A DNA stretch of 64,000 nt, taken from NCBI RefSeq assembly GCF_025128055.1, contig NZ_JAHLYS010000045.1, positions 89,215 through 153,214 on the forward strand, given 5' to 3'. The DNA is from Synechococcus sp. CS-1329 (GTDB taxonomy: Bacteria > Cyanobacteriota > Cyanobacteriia > PCC-6307 > Cyanobiaceae). The notes beneath the pieces are model-generated. The model was not told the origin of the DNA. It searched no databases and saw only the letters and a list, made by a program, of their open reading frames with translations. Below, piece by piece: positions 42,004 to 50,410 of the stretch; positions within the stretch are counted from its first letter, which is position 1, and every line of letters begins with the position of its first letter. A program made the position numbers and the translations under genes.

Positions 42004-42161
42004 GAGGCGAGCTCCTGATCCCGCTGGCACTCGCCGCTGGGGAAGCGCTGCTGCAGGGCCTCCTCCATCAGGCGGCGGATGGCAGGGCCCTTCTTGCGCT
42101 CACCCGTGAGATCCAGAATTTCAGCCATCTCCTTTCCTGACAATTCGACAGTCACTTTCAT
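42000..42161 (-). CDS. VapB-type antitoxin (intact), partner toxin broken
   Basis: An ATG at 42161 gives a 53-residue protein: MKVTVELSGKEMAEILDLTG with a short helical region rich in Lys/Arg and ERKKGPAIRRLMEEALQQRF. It resembles ribbon-helix-helix antitoxins paired with PIN toxins. A purine-rich sequence precedes it, and its stop overlaps the toxin start, the normal TA layout. With the toxin destroyed it is probably an orphan. Confidence 0.65.
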   Translation of the reverse strand: MKVTVELSGKEMAEILDLTGERKKGPAIRRLMEEALQQRFPSGECQRDQELAS

Positions 42162-42270
42162 GCTTTCAAGGCTGCACTCTCAGACTTTGAGCCAGCATGA
42201 CAGCTGCGCACGATATCGAGCGGGCTATGGAGATCGGGCTGAGTGGTCATCAGCGCTTGGCAGCCGCCCT

Positions 42271-43431
42271 TCAAGCGCCCTCGGCAGGTGGGCCCAGATC
42301 CGGCAGCCCCTCGATCCAGCGATCGACGATTTCGCGGGTGCGGCCCAGGCGTTGCATCCGCACCAGGGCCACATCGAGGGGGCGCTCCAGGGAGCTGCCG
42401 CTGGGAATCACGATTCCGTAGGGTTCCGTGGCCAGGCTGAATGGCGCCAGTTTCAGTCGCTGCTCTTGATTCCGCAGCAGGTGATATTTCAGGGCCGGCC
42501 GATCGAAGATCACTCCCTCCACCCGGTTGGCGCGCAGCAGGCTGATCGCCTCCTCGAGGGAGTCGGCCTGGGTGAGCTGGGCGCCGTACTGGGTTCCCCA
42601 TTTCACGCTGGTGGTGCCGCGCACCACCGCCACCGGAGCTCCGCTCAGGTCGGAGGGCTCCGACAGCCGGGTTCCCCCCAGCCGGGCCAGGGAGATCGTG
42701 AAGGCCGAGGCCAGGCCGGCGGTGATCGAAGACACCGCGATCAACGAAACCACCATCCAGACCCCACTGATCCAGCGACCGACGCCGGTCACCGGGGCCC
42801 GGTCGCCGTAGCCCACGGTGGTAAGGGTGACGAGGGCGAACCACATGCCGTTCCCCACCCCGCGCAGGTAATGACGGGGGAAATGGTCGGGGTTGGTGCG
42901 GTGCTCCGCCAGCCAGATCAGATTCCCCACCGTGAACAGGCAGATCAGCAGCACTCCGGCCGAGGAGAGGGCTGCCCAGCCGAAGAACGGGCGAATGCGC
43001 CGCCACAGGCCCGGTGAGCTGTCGGACACGAGCAGGCCCACATGACTGATGAAGTAGGGCTGGGTGAATTCGACGCCCTCGATCATCAGCCGATCCGGCG
43101 TGATGCTGATCGGGCCGATCGCCACATCCAGGTCTCCGGTGGCCACGTTCTCGATGCTGGCTGCGGTGGAGATCTGGGGCAGCAGCTCATAGGGCAGCCC
43201 TTCAGCTGAGGCGAAATCCCTCCAGACGTCCACGCTGATGCCCTGGGTGGAGGGCCCCTGGGAGATCACGAAGGGGGCCGAGCCGCTGACGCCCACCCGC
43301 AGGGTGCGCGCGGCTGCCCTGGAGCCCCCCGCGCTGAACCCGAAGGGAAGCCCCCCCCAGGTCACGCTCAGGCCGACCAGCCCAAAGACAAGACGGAGGA
43401 GCGGACGGCTGCAGGAGAACGGCAAGGGCAT
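42271..43431 (-). CDS. GluR0-like ionotropic glutamate receptor/K+ channel
   Basis: The 386-residue protein has a signal peptide, then a split amino-acid-binding domain interrupted by a pore module. S1 lobe: residues ~43-140 with the iGluR-like ISITPDRLMIEGVEFTQPYF (ligand Arg about 114). First membrane helix: ~152-175. Pore loop: LVTLTTVGYGD with the K+ filter TVGYG at 205-209. Last membrane helix: ~219-246. S2 lobe: ~260-375 with RGTTSVKWGTQYG and VEGVIFDRPALKY. This is the architecture of Synechocystis GluR0, a glutamate-gated potassium channel. It faces tRNA-Leu 35 bp upstream. Confidence 0.9.
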   Translation of the reverse strand: MPLPFSCSRPLLRLVFGLVGLSVTWGGLPFGFSAGGSRAAARTLRVGVSGSAPFVISQGPSTQGISVDVWRDFASAEGLPYELLPQISTAASIENVATGDLDVAIGPISITPDRLMIEGVEFTQPYFISHVGLLVSDSSPGLWRRIRPFFGWAALSSAGVLLICLFTVGNLIWLAEHRTNPDHFPRHYLRGVGNGMWFALVTLTTVGYGDRAPVTGVGRWISGVWMVVSLIAVSSITAGLASAFTISLARLGGTRLSEPSDLSGAPVAVVRGTTSVKWGTQYGAQLTQADSLEEAISLLRANRVEGVIFDRPALKYHLLRNQEQRLKLAPFSLATEPYGIVIPSGSSLERPLDVALVRMQRLGRTREIVDRWIEGLPDLGPPAEGA

Positions 43432-43466
43432 CCAACAAAAGCTGTGCGGCGGACGATCTGGAGCGA

Positions 43467-43550
43467 TGGGGGCAGGGGGACTTGAACCCCCACAACGTCG
43501 CCGTCTGCGGATTTTAAGTCCGCTGCGTCTACCAATTTCGCCATGCCCCC
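43467..43550 (-). tRNA. trnL: tRNA-Leu (anticodon UAA), no intron
   Basis: The 84-base gene folds with acceptor arms GGGGGCA/TGCCCCC plus discriminator A, D-arm GCGAAATTGGTAGACGC, anticodon loop CTTAAAA (UAA), a long variable arm and T-arm GGGGGTTCAAGTCCCCC. CCA is not encoded. Many cyanobacteria carry a group I intron in this anticodon loop; here the loop is uninterrupted. Confidence 0.96.
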
Positions 43551-43625
43551 GGCAAGGAGATCCTAGATTTGCGTCACCTTGCCTCCACGGTCGTGCCGTT
43601 CCCCGGGTTGCTGAGCTCCTTGACG

Positions 43626-43862
43626 ATGGACCTTGGGTTGATCTCCACTGACACTCTGCTGGTGCTGGGTGCCTATCTGGTGCTGGGCGGTGCCTACCTG
43701 GTGGTGGTGCCCCTGGCCCTCTACGCCTGGATGCACAAGCGCTGGACCGTGATGGGCAAAATCGAGCGCACGTCGGTCTACGGGCTGGTGTTCCTGTTCT
43801 TCCCCGGGCTGATCCTGTTCGCTCCCTTCCTGAATCTGCGCATGGCGGGTCAGGGGGAATGA
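43626..43862 (+). CDS. ndhL: NAD(P)H-quinone oxidoreductase subunit L
   Basis: The 78-residue protein has two membrane helices ([25 protein letters not shown] and [23 protein letters not shown]) flanking a short charged loop, the layout of NdhL, a small subunit specific to cyanobacterial and plastid NDH-1. ATG 43626 is chosen over the longer frame. It overlaps the DUF3007 gene, and the order ndhL-DUF3007-trpA is characteristic of picocyanobacteria as I recall it. Confidence 0.92.
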   Translation: MDLGLISTDTLLVLGAYLVLGGAYLVVVPLALYAWMHKRWTVMGKIERTSVYGLVFLFFPGLILFAPFLNLRMAGQGE

Positions 43863-44194
43863 AGCGGGGTCAGGCGCTGCTGATCGGGCTGGGGGTCTTC
43901 CTGGCAGGTGGCCTGGGCTACGTGGGCTTCAAGGCCGCCGGCTTCGAGGGTTTTTCGGCCGGCATCGCCGCCGAAGCTGTGCTGATTCTCGGGGTGATCG
44001 GCTGGACGGGCTCCTACCTGCTGCGGGTGGTTACCGGCAAGATGAGCTTCATGGAGCAGCGCCGTCGCTACCGCGCTGCCTTCGATGCCCTCACCACCGA
44101 GGAGCTGCAGAAGGAATTCGACGCCCTCTCCCCCGCCGAGCAGGAGAAGCTGCTGCGGGAGATCGGCCAATGGCAGGACGACGCCGCAGCCTGA
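43859..44194 (+). CDS. DUF3007 family membrane protein
   Basis: The 111-residue protein has two hydrophobic helices ([23 protein letters not shown] and [21 protein letters not shown]) and a helical cytosolic tail ([24 protein letters not shown]). It matches DUF3007, small proteins encoded next to ndhL in cyanobacteria. The ATG overlaps the ndhL stop (ATGA). A link to NDH-1 assembly is inferred from position only. Confidence 0.85.
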   Translation: MKRGQALLIGLGVFLAGGLGYVGFKAAGFEGFSAGIAAEAVLILGVIGWTGSYLLRVVTGKMSFMEQRRRYRAAFDALTTEELQKEFDALSPAEQEKLLREIGQWQDDAAA

Positions 44195-44237
44195 CCCCAT
44201 AGGCTCAGGGCTTGCCCGCCTCCGCCACACGGCTCCG

Positions 44238-45068
44238 ATGAGCGCCGCTCCCGCCACCCTCGCCAGCACTCCGATCCAGCGGCGCTTCGCTGGGCTCCAG
44301 CAGCAGGGGCGCTGCGCCCTGATGCCCTTCCTGATGGCGGGCGATCCCGATCTGGCCACCACCCGCGCCACCCTGCTGGCCCTGGAGGCCGAAGGCAGTG
44401 ACCTGATCGAGCTGGGGATCCCCTACAGCGATCCGCTGGCCGACGGGCCGGTGATCCAGGCCGCCGCCAGCCGGGCCCTCGGCGCCGGCACCACTCCCGG
44501 CGCCGTGCTGGAGATGCTCGCCAGCTTGAAGGGTGAGCTGAGCCTGCCCGTGGTGCTCTTCACCTACACCAACCCGCTGCTCAACCGCGGTCTCGAGGCC
44601 TTCTGCCGCGACGCCGCCGCCGCCGGTGCCGCCGGGCTGGTGGTGCCCGACCTGCCGCTGGAGGAAGCGGAGCGCCTCTCGCCGATTGCCACCAGCCACG
44701 GCCTTGACCTGGTGCTGCTGGTGGCACCCACCACCCCCGCCGAGCGGATGGCGCGGATTGCTGAGGCCAGCCGTGGCTTCACCTATCTGGTGAGTGTCAC
44801 GGGAGTCACCGGTGTGCGCACCAGCCTGGAGAGCCGGGTGGGTGATCTGGTGCAGCAGCTCAAGGGCCTCGGCCCCAGGCCGGTGGCGGTGGGCTTCGGC
44901 ATCTCGGGTCCCGAGCAGGCCCGGCAGGTGCGTGACTGGGGCGCCGATGGAGCGATCGTCGGCAGTGCCCTGGTGAAGGTGATGGCAGCAGCCCACCAGC
45001 AGGGCTCCGATCCCGCCGCCGCCGCCGCTGCATTCATCGCCGGCCTACGCCGGGCCCTCGACGCCTGA
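44238..45068 (+). CDS. trpA: Tryptophan synthase alpha subunit
   Basis: The ~276-residue TIM-barrel enzyme cleaves indole-3-glycerol phosphate to indole. The catalytic Glu lies in [20 protein letters not shown], the second acidic residue in [13 protein letters not shown], and the phosphate loops in [12 protein letters not shown] and [12 protein letters not shown] 44238 precedes the typical [24 protein letters not shown]. trpB is not in the window. Confidence 0.96.
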   Translation: MSAAPATLASTPIQRRFAGLQQQGRCALMPFLMAGDPDLATTRATLLALEAEGSDLIELGIPYSDPLADGPVIQAAASRALGAGTTPGAVLEMLASLKGELSLPVVLFTYTNPLLNRGLEAFCRDAAAAGAAGLVVPDLPLEEAERLSPIATSHGLDLVLLVAPTTPAERMARIAEASRGFTYLVSVTGVTGVRTSLESRVGDLVQQLKGLGPRPVAVGFGISGPEQARQVRDWGADGAIVGSALVKVMAAAHQQGSDPAAAAAAFIAGLRRALDA

Positions 45069-45076
45069 AACAGCCC

Positions 45077-45730
45077 ATGGCACCAGACGACTCGCCCATG
45101 GCTCTGCCCTTCTCCGAGACCTGCGAACGCAACAAGGAACCGATCCTGGAGGCGCTGCGCCAGTGGTTGGAGGAGGGACAGCGGGTGCTGGAGGTGGGCT
45201 CCGGCACCGGCCAGCACGCCGTGCACCTCTGCCGCCACCTCAAGGTGGTGTGGCAGCCCAGCGACCGGGCCATCAACCTGGCTGATCTGCGCCGCCGCTG
45301 CCAGCTCGAGGGTCAGGCCAGCGGCCAGCTGGGGTGGCTGCTGGCCCCCGCTGAGCTGGATGTGCTCCAGCCCCACTGGCCCGCAGGCCCCTTCGATGCG
45401 GTCTTCAGCGCCAACACGGCGCACATCATGCCCTGGAGTGCCGTGCCCTCCTTGCTCGAGGGCAGCGCCAGGGTGCTGAAGCCTTCGGGGCTGCTGCTGC
45501 TCTACGGCCCCTTCCATGAGGGCGGCCGTCACACCAGTGCCAGCAACGCCGCCTTCGACCAACACCTGCGCAGCCTTGATCCCGCCATGGGTGTGCGCGA
45601 TGTCCGGGAGCTCAGCGAGCTGGCCGCCGGCTGCGGATTGCAGGCCATTGATGATCGGCCCATGCCCGCCAACAACCGGCTCCTGGTGTTCCGCCGCAAG
45701 GCCGCAGCGGAGCCTGATCCCCGACCATGA
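45077..45730 (+). CDS. DUF938 family SAM-dependent methyltransferase-like protein
   Basis: The 217-residue protein begins with the DUF938 signature PFSETCERNKEPILEALRQW, followed by SAM motif I VLEVGSGTGQHAVHL, the family's QPSDRAINL, and NTAHIMPWSAVPSLL. It ends with the substrate-loop block GLLLLYGPFHEGGRHTSASN. The methyl acceptor is unknown. It overlaps the feoB start by four bases. Confidence 0.88.
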   Translation: MAPDDSPMALPFSETCERNKEPILEALRQWLEEGQRVLEVGSGTGQHAVHLCRHLKVVWQPSDRAINLADLRRRCQLEGQASGQLGWLLAPAELDVLQPHWPAGPFDAVFSANTAHIMPWSAVPSLLEGSARVLKPSGLLLLYGPFHEGGRHTSASNAAFDQHLRSLDPAMGVRDVRELSELAAGCGLQAIDDRPMPANNRLLVFRRKAAAEPDPRP

Positions 45731-47535
45731 GCAGCGCCACGGCGGTGCAGGTGGCCCTGCTGGGGATGCCCAACACCGGCAAGTCGACGCTGTACAACAA
45801 GCTCACCGGCGGCCACGCCCGAGTGGCCAACTGGCCTGGGCTCACGGTGGATCTGCTGCGCGGATCCCTGCCCACCGACAGCAGCGGCCGCCCCTTCGAC
45901 CTGATCGACCTGCCCGGCATCCACGACCTGCGCGGCAGCAGTGAGGATGAAGCGGTGGTGCGCCGCTTCCTCAGCGCCACCCGCCCGGATCTGGCGGTGG
46001 TGGTGCTCAATGCCAGCCAGGCCGACACCCAGCTGCGGCTGGCCCTGGAGTTGCAGGCCACCGGACTGCCCCTGATCCTGGCGTTGAACATGGGCGATGA
46101 GGCCCGGCGCTTCGGCGTGCGCATCGACCACCAGCGCCTGGCCGCCGACCTGGGCTTGCCGGTGCTGGTGATCAGTGCCCGCCAGAGCCAGGGACTCGAC
46201 ACACTGCTGGAGCGCATCCACGGCTTTGCCCAGCTGGTGCCGGCCCCCACCAGGCTGCTGCCTGAGCAGGAGCTGGAGGAGCATCAGGCCTGGCTGGTGG
46301 CGGGCTGCATCGCCGGCCACGACCAACCCCTCTCGGATCCAGGACGGGACCGCCTCGATCGGCTGTTGCTGCACCCCCTGCTGGGGCTGCTCAGTTTCTT
46401 TGTGGTGATGCTGGCGGTGTTCCAGCTGATCTATGCCGTGGGCGGGCCGATCCAGGCCTGGCTGGGCAACCTGTTCGACGGCCTCGAGGCCCAGCTGCTG
46501 CAACCGGCCCTGCAAAACCTGGGCCTGCCCGATTTCTTCAGCCGGCTGCTCAGCGAGGGCCTGTGGATGGGCGCCACAACGGTGATCAGCTTCATGCCGA
46601 TCATTTTTCTTTTCTACATGATGATCGCCCTGATCGAAGATTCGGGCTATCTGGCCCGCTCGGCCTTTCTGATGGATGGGGTGATGCACTGGCTGGGCCT
46701 CGATGGCCGCAGCTTCGTGCTGCAGATCATGGGCTTCGGTTGCAATGTGCCGGCGATCATGGGCACCCGGGTGATTCGCGACCGGCCCCAGCGCTGGCTG
46801 GCGATGCTGATGATTCCGTTTTCGCTCTGTCAGGCCAGGCTGACGGTGTTCGTGTTCATGGCCGGCGCCTTCTTCCCCAGGCCCTGGTGGGCAGCGGGGA
46901 CGGTGATCTTCGGCTTTTATGTGGTCAGCTTCGGCGCCGCTGTGCTCACGGCCCTGTTGTTCAAGCGGGTGTTCCCCAGCCAGGGGGGCTTTGTCCTGGA
47001 GTTGCCCCCATACCGGGCCCCCAGCCTGGCCACGGTGTTCAGCCGCGCCTGGCGCGAGATGGTGACGTTCTTCTTCACCACCCGGCGCTTCATCATCCTG
47101 GGGGTGATCGCCATCTGGCTGCTCAACAACCTGCCCCCCGGGGTGGATCACCTCTCCGGCCAGTCACTGGCGGGCCAGATCGGCCGGCTGGTGCAGCCGC
47201 TGCTGGGGCCGATCGGCATGAACCCTGAGCTGACGATCTCGCTGATCTTCGGCTTCATCGCCAAGGAAATCCTGCTGGGGGCCATGGCGGTGATCTATGT
47301 CACCCGCGAGAGCGCCCTGGCCAGCGCGGTGGTGGGGGCGATCCGGCCGCTGCAGGCCCTCAGTTTCATGATGTTCACCCTCCTGTACACCCCCTGCCTC
47401 TCGACGGTGGCGGTGCAGCTGAGGGAAAGCCGCAGCGGCCGCTTCGTGGCGTTGTCGCTGCTGTGGTCCTTCAGCCTGGCCTGGGTGATGGCCTTCCTCC
47501 TGTACCAGGGAGGGCTTCGTCTCGGTCTGGGCTGA
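45727..47535 (+). CDS. feoB: Ferrous iron transporter FeoB
   Basis: The 602-residue protein combines an N-terminal GTPase (G1 GMPNTGKST, G3 DLPGIHDL, G4 NMGDE) with a C-terminal membrane channel of two Gate repeats (MIALIEDSGYLARSAFLMD; GFGCNVPAIMGTR; GFIAKEILLGAM; LLYTPCLSTVAVQLRE). It imports Fe2+. The GTPase-to-membrane spacing is short compared with the E. coli protein (773 residues). A FeoA-like gene lies convergent to its 3' end, overlapping by 65 bp. Confidence 0.95.
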   Translation: MSSATAVQVALLGMPNTGKSTLYNKLTGGHARVANWPGLTVDLLRGSLPTDSSGRPFDLIDLPGIHDLRGSSEDEAVVRRFLSATRPDLAVVVLNASQADTQLRLALELQATGLPLILALNMGDEARRFGVRIDHQRLAADLGLPVLVISARQSQGLDTLLERIHGFAQLVPAPTRLLPEQELEEHQAWLVAGCIAGHDQPLSDPGRDRLDRLLLHPLLGLLSFFVVMLAVFQLIYAVGGPIQAWLGNLFDGLEAQLLQPALQNLGLPDFFSRLLSEGLWMGATTVISFMPIIFLFYMMIALIEDSGYLARSAFLMDGVMHWLGLDGRSFVLQIMGFGCNVPAIMGTRVIRDRPQRWLAMLMIPFSLCQARLTVFVFMAGAFFPRPWWAAGTVIFGFYVVSFGAAVLTALLFKRVFPSQGGFVLELPPYRAPSLATVFSRAWREMVTFFFTTRRFIILGVIAIWLLNNLPPGVDHLSGQSLAGQIGRLVQPLLGPIGMNPELTISLIFGFIAKEILLGAMAVIYVTRESALASAVVGAIRPLQALSFMMFTLLYTPCLSTVAVQLRESRSGRFVALSLLWSFSLAWVMAFLLYQGGLRLGLG

Positions 47536-47761
47536 GGCTGAGGGGCAGCGCCTCCATCTCGGCGCCATCCGAGCGGCGCAGCATGAAATCGAGCAGACCC
47601 ATGCGCAGATGCAGGATCCCCCCGGGGCTGCCCCGGCGCATCACCAGCAGCTGGCAGCCCGGCTTCACCCCCATGGCCCGCAGTCGGGCCTCCAGGCCGG
47701 GACGGCTGGGAAGAGTGAGCAGCTCCAGGGGCTGAGCGAGGGGCGCGTCGGCCAGGTTCAT
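47471..47761 (-). CDS. feoA: FeoA-domain protein
   Basis: The 96-residue protein has the SH3-like FeoA core: LELLTLPSRPGLEARLRAMG, VKPGCQLLVMRRGSPGGILHL and MGLLDFMLRRSDGAEM. A ~20-residue Pro/Arg-rich tail runs into the feoB 3' end on the other strand. FeoA normally helps FeoB and is usually co-oriented upstream; here it is convergent. The family call rests on the core pattern. Confidence 0.75.
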   Translation of the reverse strand: MNLADAPLAQPLELLTLPSRPGLEARLRAMGVKPGCQLLVMRRGSPGGILHLRMGLLDFMLRRSDGAEMEALPLSLSPDRDEALPGTGGRPSPRPG

Positions 47762-47812
47762 GTCCTGGTTCAGAGCTGGTTCAGGGCCGGGTGCACTTAA
47801 GCAGTGCGGTGA

Positions 47813-47929
47813 TCAGAGAAGGCTGTGGAGCAGCAGCTCGCCGAGGCTGGCCGTGAGCACCCCCAGCAGCAGCAGGCGGGTGCTGCCGCCCAGCAGGCGG
47901 GAGCAGATCAGGAAACGGATGGGAATCAC
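47813..47929 (-). CDS. Possible 38-residue membrane peptide
   Basis: A GTG at 47929 opens a short frame ending at 47813 with one hydrophobic segment (RLLLLGVLTASLGELLLHSLL) after a basic N-terminus (IPIRFLICSRLLGGS). It fits a single-helix small protein of the kind common in photosynthetic complexes, but no family is recognised and the Shine-Dalgarno sequence is weak. Confidence 0.3.
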   Translation of the reverse strand: MIPIRFLICSRLLGGSTRLLLLGVLTASLGELLLHSLL

Positions 47930-48000
47930 AACGGGGTCTCCCTGGAGTTGACAGTCAGGTGCCGGTGCAGCGCAGGTCCTGCTCAGCGGCGGCGGATTGA

Positions 48001-48186
48001 TCAGACGCTGGCGGGCTCAAGCTGCTGGAGTTGATCCAGCGCCAGGGCAAAGGGTGGCGAGCCATGGCGGGAGAGGGGCCAGCGGCGCACCCAGCAGGTG
48101 CTGGCGTCGGCGTCGATGCTGATCACTTGATAGGTGTGCTCAGGGCTGCCGCTGAGCCGGACCATCTGGCCTTGGTGAAGAGTCAT
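48001..48186 (-). CDS. Small conserved cyanobacterial protein
   Basis: The 61-residue soluble protein reads as a small beta-rich domain (GQMVRLSGSPEHTYQVISID, CWVRRWPLSRHGSPPF). The frame stays open upstream, but the ATG at 48186 fits the expected small size. Proteins of this pattern are, as I recall, common hypothetical genes in picocyanobacteria. Function unknown. Confidence 0.65.
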   Translation of the reverse strand: MTLHQGQMVRLSGSPEHTYQVISIDADASTCWVRRWPLSRHGSPPFALALDQLQQLEPASV

Positions 48187-48412
48187 GGGAAACAACGAGT
48201 GTTCTGGATTGGCTGGGCCTCCAGTGCCTTGAAGCCGCAGAGGCTTGAACCGGAGTGTGACGGCGGCCCGGGGCAGACCCGGAAGCCCTGCCAACGTAAA
48301 GGAGTATTTCAGCAGCTTGACAGCCAGTTGCTTTTCAGTAATCACTGTTGGCAGATGAACACGCCAGGCTGTCCGGTGATGCATCAGGCTGGTTTCACGA
48401 TTAGCCACAGCC

Positions 48413-48799
48413 ATGCCCCAGACCCTGCGCAAACCTGTCTCTCCACTGGCCCGTGCCCGACCCGTTGAGCAGGAGCCGCGCAAGGGATTCGGATCCGGCC
48501 CAGCCCCTCGCTCCAGCGGCGGCCGCGCCAAAGGCCAGGCCAGGGGCGGCAAGAAACGCAATCCAGCCCTGAGCAAGGCCGATTGGGGTCCCCTCGGCAA
48601 GCACCCCGACCTGGAGGCCATCGTGGCCCGACAACGGCTGCACCTGCCCCGTTGCGGCCGCATCACCGCCACCGCTGTGACCCGAGCCTGGAAACTGGCC
48701 GCCGCCGAACACCATCCCGACCGTGGCGGCCAGCACGACACCATGCAGCTGGTCAACGGTGCCCGCGACCTGCTCCTCGGCCGGGGCGTCGAGAGCTGA
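48413..48799 (+). CDS. J-domain-like protein
   Basis: The 128-residue protein has a basic, Gly/Arg-rich N-terminal half and a C-terminal region with the J-domain HPD tripeptide in AAEHHPDRGGQHDTMQLVNGA, preceded by a helix (ITATAVTRAWKLAA). The J domain is short compared with DnaJ, and no Gly/Phe or zinc region follows. It may recruit a DnaK to a specific client. It is divergent from the small protein at 48001. Confidence 0.75.
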   Translation: MPQTLRKPVSPLARARPVEQEPRKGFGSGPAPRSSGGRAKGQARGGKKRNPALSKADWGPLGKHPDLEAIVARQRLHLPRCGRITATAVTRAWKLAAAEHHPDRGGQHDTMQLVNGARDLLLGRGVES

Positions 48800-48859
48800 G
48801 GGGTTGAGCGGTGCAGGTCCTGCCGTCAGAGTGCTGGACAGATCGATCAGCGACTGACC

Positions 48860-49129
48860 ATGGCCAGATTCGTTCTCTGGGGCACCTACAGCCCTGACGT
48901 CCTTGAGCGCCGGGGCCCCTTCCGTGAGGAGCATCTGGCCGGGCTGCAGCAGCAGAAGGAGCAGGGGCTGCTGATCACCCTCGGCCCCACCGCCTGCACC
49001 ACGAGGGTGTTCGGCCTCTATGAAGCCGAGAGCCAGGAGCAGGTGGAGGCCCTGGTGAAGGGGGATGTGTACTGGCGCCAGGGGATCTGGACCAGCGTGG
49101 AGGTCTACCCCTGGATTCAGGCCTTCTGA
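48860..49129 (+). CDS. YCII-family protein
   Basis: The 89-residue ferredoxin-like-fold protein has the YCII pattern: FVLWGTYSPDVLERRGPFREEHLAGLQ, QGLLITLGPTACTTRVFGLYE, EALVKGDVYWRQGIWTSVEV. The conserved His and Asp of the family are present. Members bind small ligands or act as minor enzymes; no role is assigned. It converges on the cytochrome gene, overlapping by 13 bp. Confidence 0.85.
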   Translation: MARFVLWGTYSPDVLERRGPFREEHLAGLQQQKEQGLLITLGPTACTTRVFGLYEAESQEQVEALVKGDVYWRQGIWTSVEVYPWIQAF

Positions 49130-49497
49130 GCTGCAATCCAGTTGAGCTGAGCCTGCTGCCACACCCAGTCGGCCACGGCCTCCGCTCCCCCTGGCCCCAG
49201 CACCTCCCCGTAGCCCGACATCTGGCCGAGACCGGCTGAGGCAATGGCGGCGATGGCCTCGGGGCCGCTGATGCCGTTGCGCTCCAGGGCCTTGAGCTTG
49301 AGGGTCTTGCCGCGACGCAGGATGTTGCCGCCGTTGATGTGGCAGCCAGCGCAATGGTTGGCGAACAGGCTCTCGCCGGACGCGCCCCAGGCCGGCCGGG
49401 GCCACCAGAGCAGCAGCACCAGGCCGATCAGGACCAGGAACCCCAGCCAGCGGCGCCAGGCCGGGGGGCTGCAGGGGAGTGATTGAAGTGAAGACAT
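49117..49497 (-). CDS. Cytochrome c6-like protein
   Basis: The 126-residue protein has a signal/anchor segment (WLGFLVLIGLVLLLWWPRPAWGA) and a class I cytochrome c domain. The heme site is CAGCH in LFANHCAGCHINGGNILRRG, and the sixth-ligand Met lies in LGQMSGYGEVL. It resembles the low-potential c6 variants of picocyanobacteria and would act in the thylakoid lumen or periplasm. It may be a paralogue of the main PetJ rather than PetJ itself. Confidence 0.85.
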   Translation of the reverse strand: MSSLQSLPCSPPAWRRWLGFLVLIGLVLLLWWPRPAWGASGESLFANHCAGCHINGGNILRRGKTLKLKALERNGISGPEAIAAIASAGLGQMSGYGEVLGPGGAEAVADWVWQQAQLNWIAAQKA

Positions 49498-49521
49498 CCG
49501 GGTGCTGGGGCGCCAGGCGCT

Positions 49522-49755
49522 TCAGTCTGCTGGTTGTTCAGCCTTCAGGGCGCGCAGGTAACGGGCGTAGAGATCCTGCGGTGAGCGGTAGCGCTGGGGC
49601 AGCGAGCTGTGCAGGGCGCTGAGGTGATGCCAGCAGAGGGTGCGCTCGATGCGCTCCAGGCTGCGGCCTTCGGCCACCAAGCGGCGCAGGGCCTGGCAAT
49701 AGGCCGAAAAGCCCGCCTCCAGTTCCCCGATGCTGAGCGGTCGTGAGCCTGTCAT
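49522..49755 (-). CDS. Small conserved cyanobacterial protein, paralogue of the one at 40249-40482
   Basis: The product is 77 residues, equal in length to the paralogue at 40249 and alignable without gaps (about 38% identity). It shares GELEA, the YC pair, RT-CW and the LP...Y..P..L pattern. ATG 49755 is used because it matches the paralogue; the longer frame to 49860 lacks similarity. It is a soluble, helical protein of unknown role. Confidence 0.82.
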   Translation of the reverse strand: MTGSRPLSIGELEAGFSAYCQALRRLVAEGRSLERIERTLCWHHLSALHSSLPQRYRSPQDLYARYLRALKAEQPAD

Positions 49756-49921
49756 GGCGATCCCCGGCGCTCTCCGTGCGGACACGGCCAAACGCTGAAC
49801 CTGATTCCACGCTATGCAGCAGGCCCTGCGCCACTGGCCCATCGGCAGGGGCTGAAACAATGTTGTTTCAAATCGCTGGGCCGGCCCGATACCCTCCCTG
49901 CAGTCAGCCAGGTGTCAGCCG

Positions 49922-50401
49922 ATGCCAAGCCTGCGCCCCCTCGCCCTCCAGGATCTTGAAGCGGTACGCGAGGTGTACCGCGATGCGGTGCTCAGCCTGG
50001 CCCCTCAGCTGTACAGCCCCGAGCAGGTGAAGGCCTGGGCTGAGGTGGGGCTCCAGGGCTCCACCCTCGAAACGATCCTGCAGCAGGGGATTGGCCTGGC
50101 CAGCTGCTCCGGCGCCGGTGAGGTGATCGAGGCCTTTGCGGTGCTGGAGCCGGCCGATCGCATCTCGCTGCTCTACTGCCGCGGCAGGGCCAGCCGCCAG
50201 GGCCGCTGCACGGCCTTACTCCGGGCCCTCGAGGCCTTGGCGCGGGGCTACGGCAGCCGCCGCCTGCGCACCGAAGCCAGCTTTCTCTCGCGACCCCTCT
50301 TCGAGCGGGAGGGCTGGAGCGTCGACTGGATCGAGGAGCTCAGCATCGGCTCGGTGCCGTTTCGCCGCTTCCGTATGGTCAAAGATCTTCCTTCCGGCTG
50401 A
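49922..50401 (+). CDS. GNAT-family acetyltransferase
   Basis: The 159-residue protein has the GNAT layout: N-terminal RPLALQDLEAVREVYRDAVLSLAPQLYSPEQVKAWAE, a central strand ending in ISLLYCRGRASRQGRCTALLRALEALA (the acetyl-CoA loop has Arg-Gln-Gly-Arg-Cys where the family usually has R/Q-x-x-G-x-G/A), and RTEASFLSRPLFEREGW. The tail matches small-molecule acetyltransferases of the YafP type. It precedes the Nif11-cupin gene by 9 bp. Confidence 0.8.
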   Translation: MPSLRPLALQDLEAVREVYRDAVLSLAPQLYSPEQVKAWAEVGLQGSTLETILQQGIGLASCSGAGEVIEAFAVLEPADRISLLYCRGRASRQGRCTALLRALEALARGYGSRRLRTEASFLSRPLFEREGWSVDWIEELSIGSVPFRRFRMVKDLPSG

Positions 50402-50410
50402 GACCCCGCC

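Noticed and set aside
45529..47151. 540-codon minus-strand frame opposite feoB
   Set aside because: The feoB GTPase and gate motifs are clear on the plus strand, and the antisense product has no domain.
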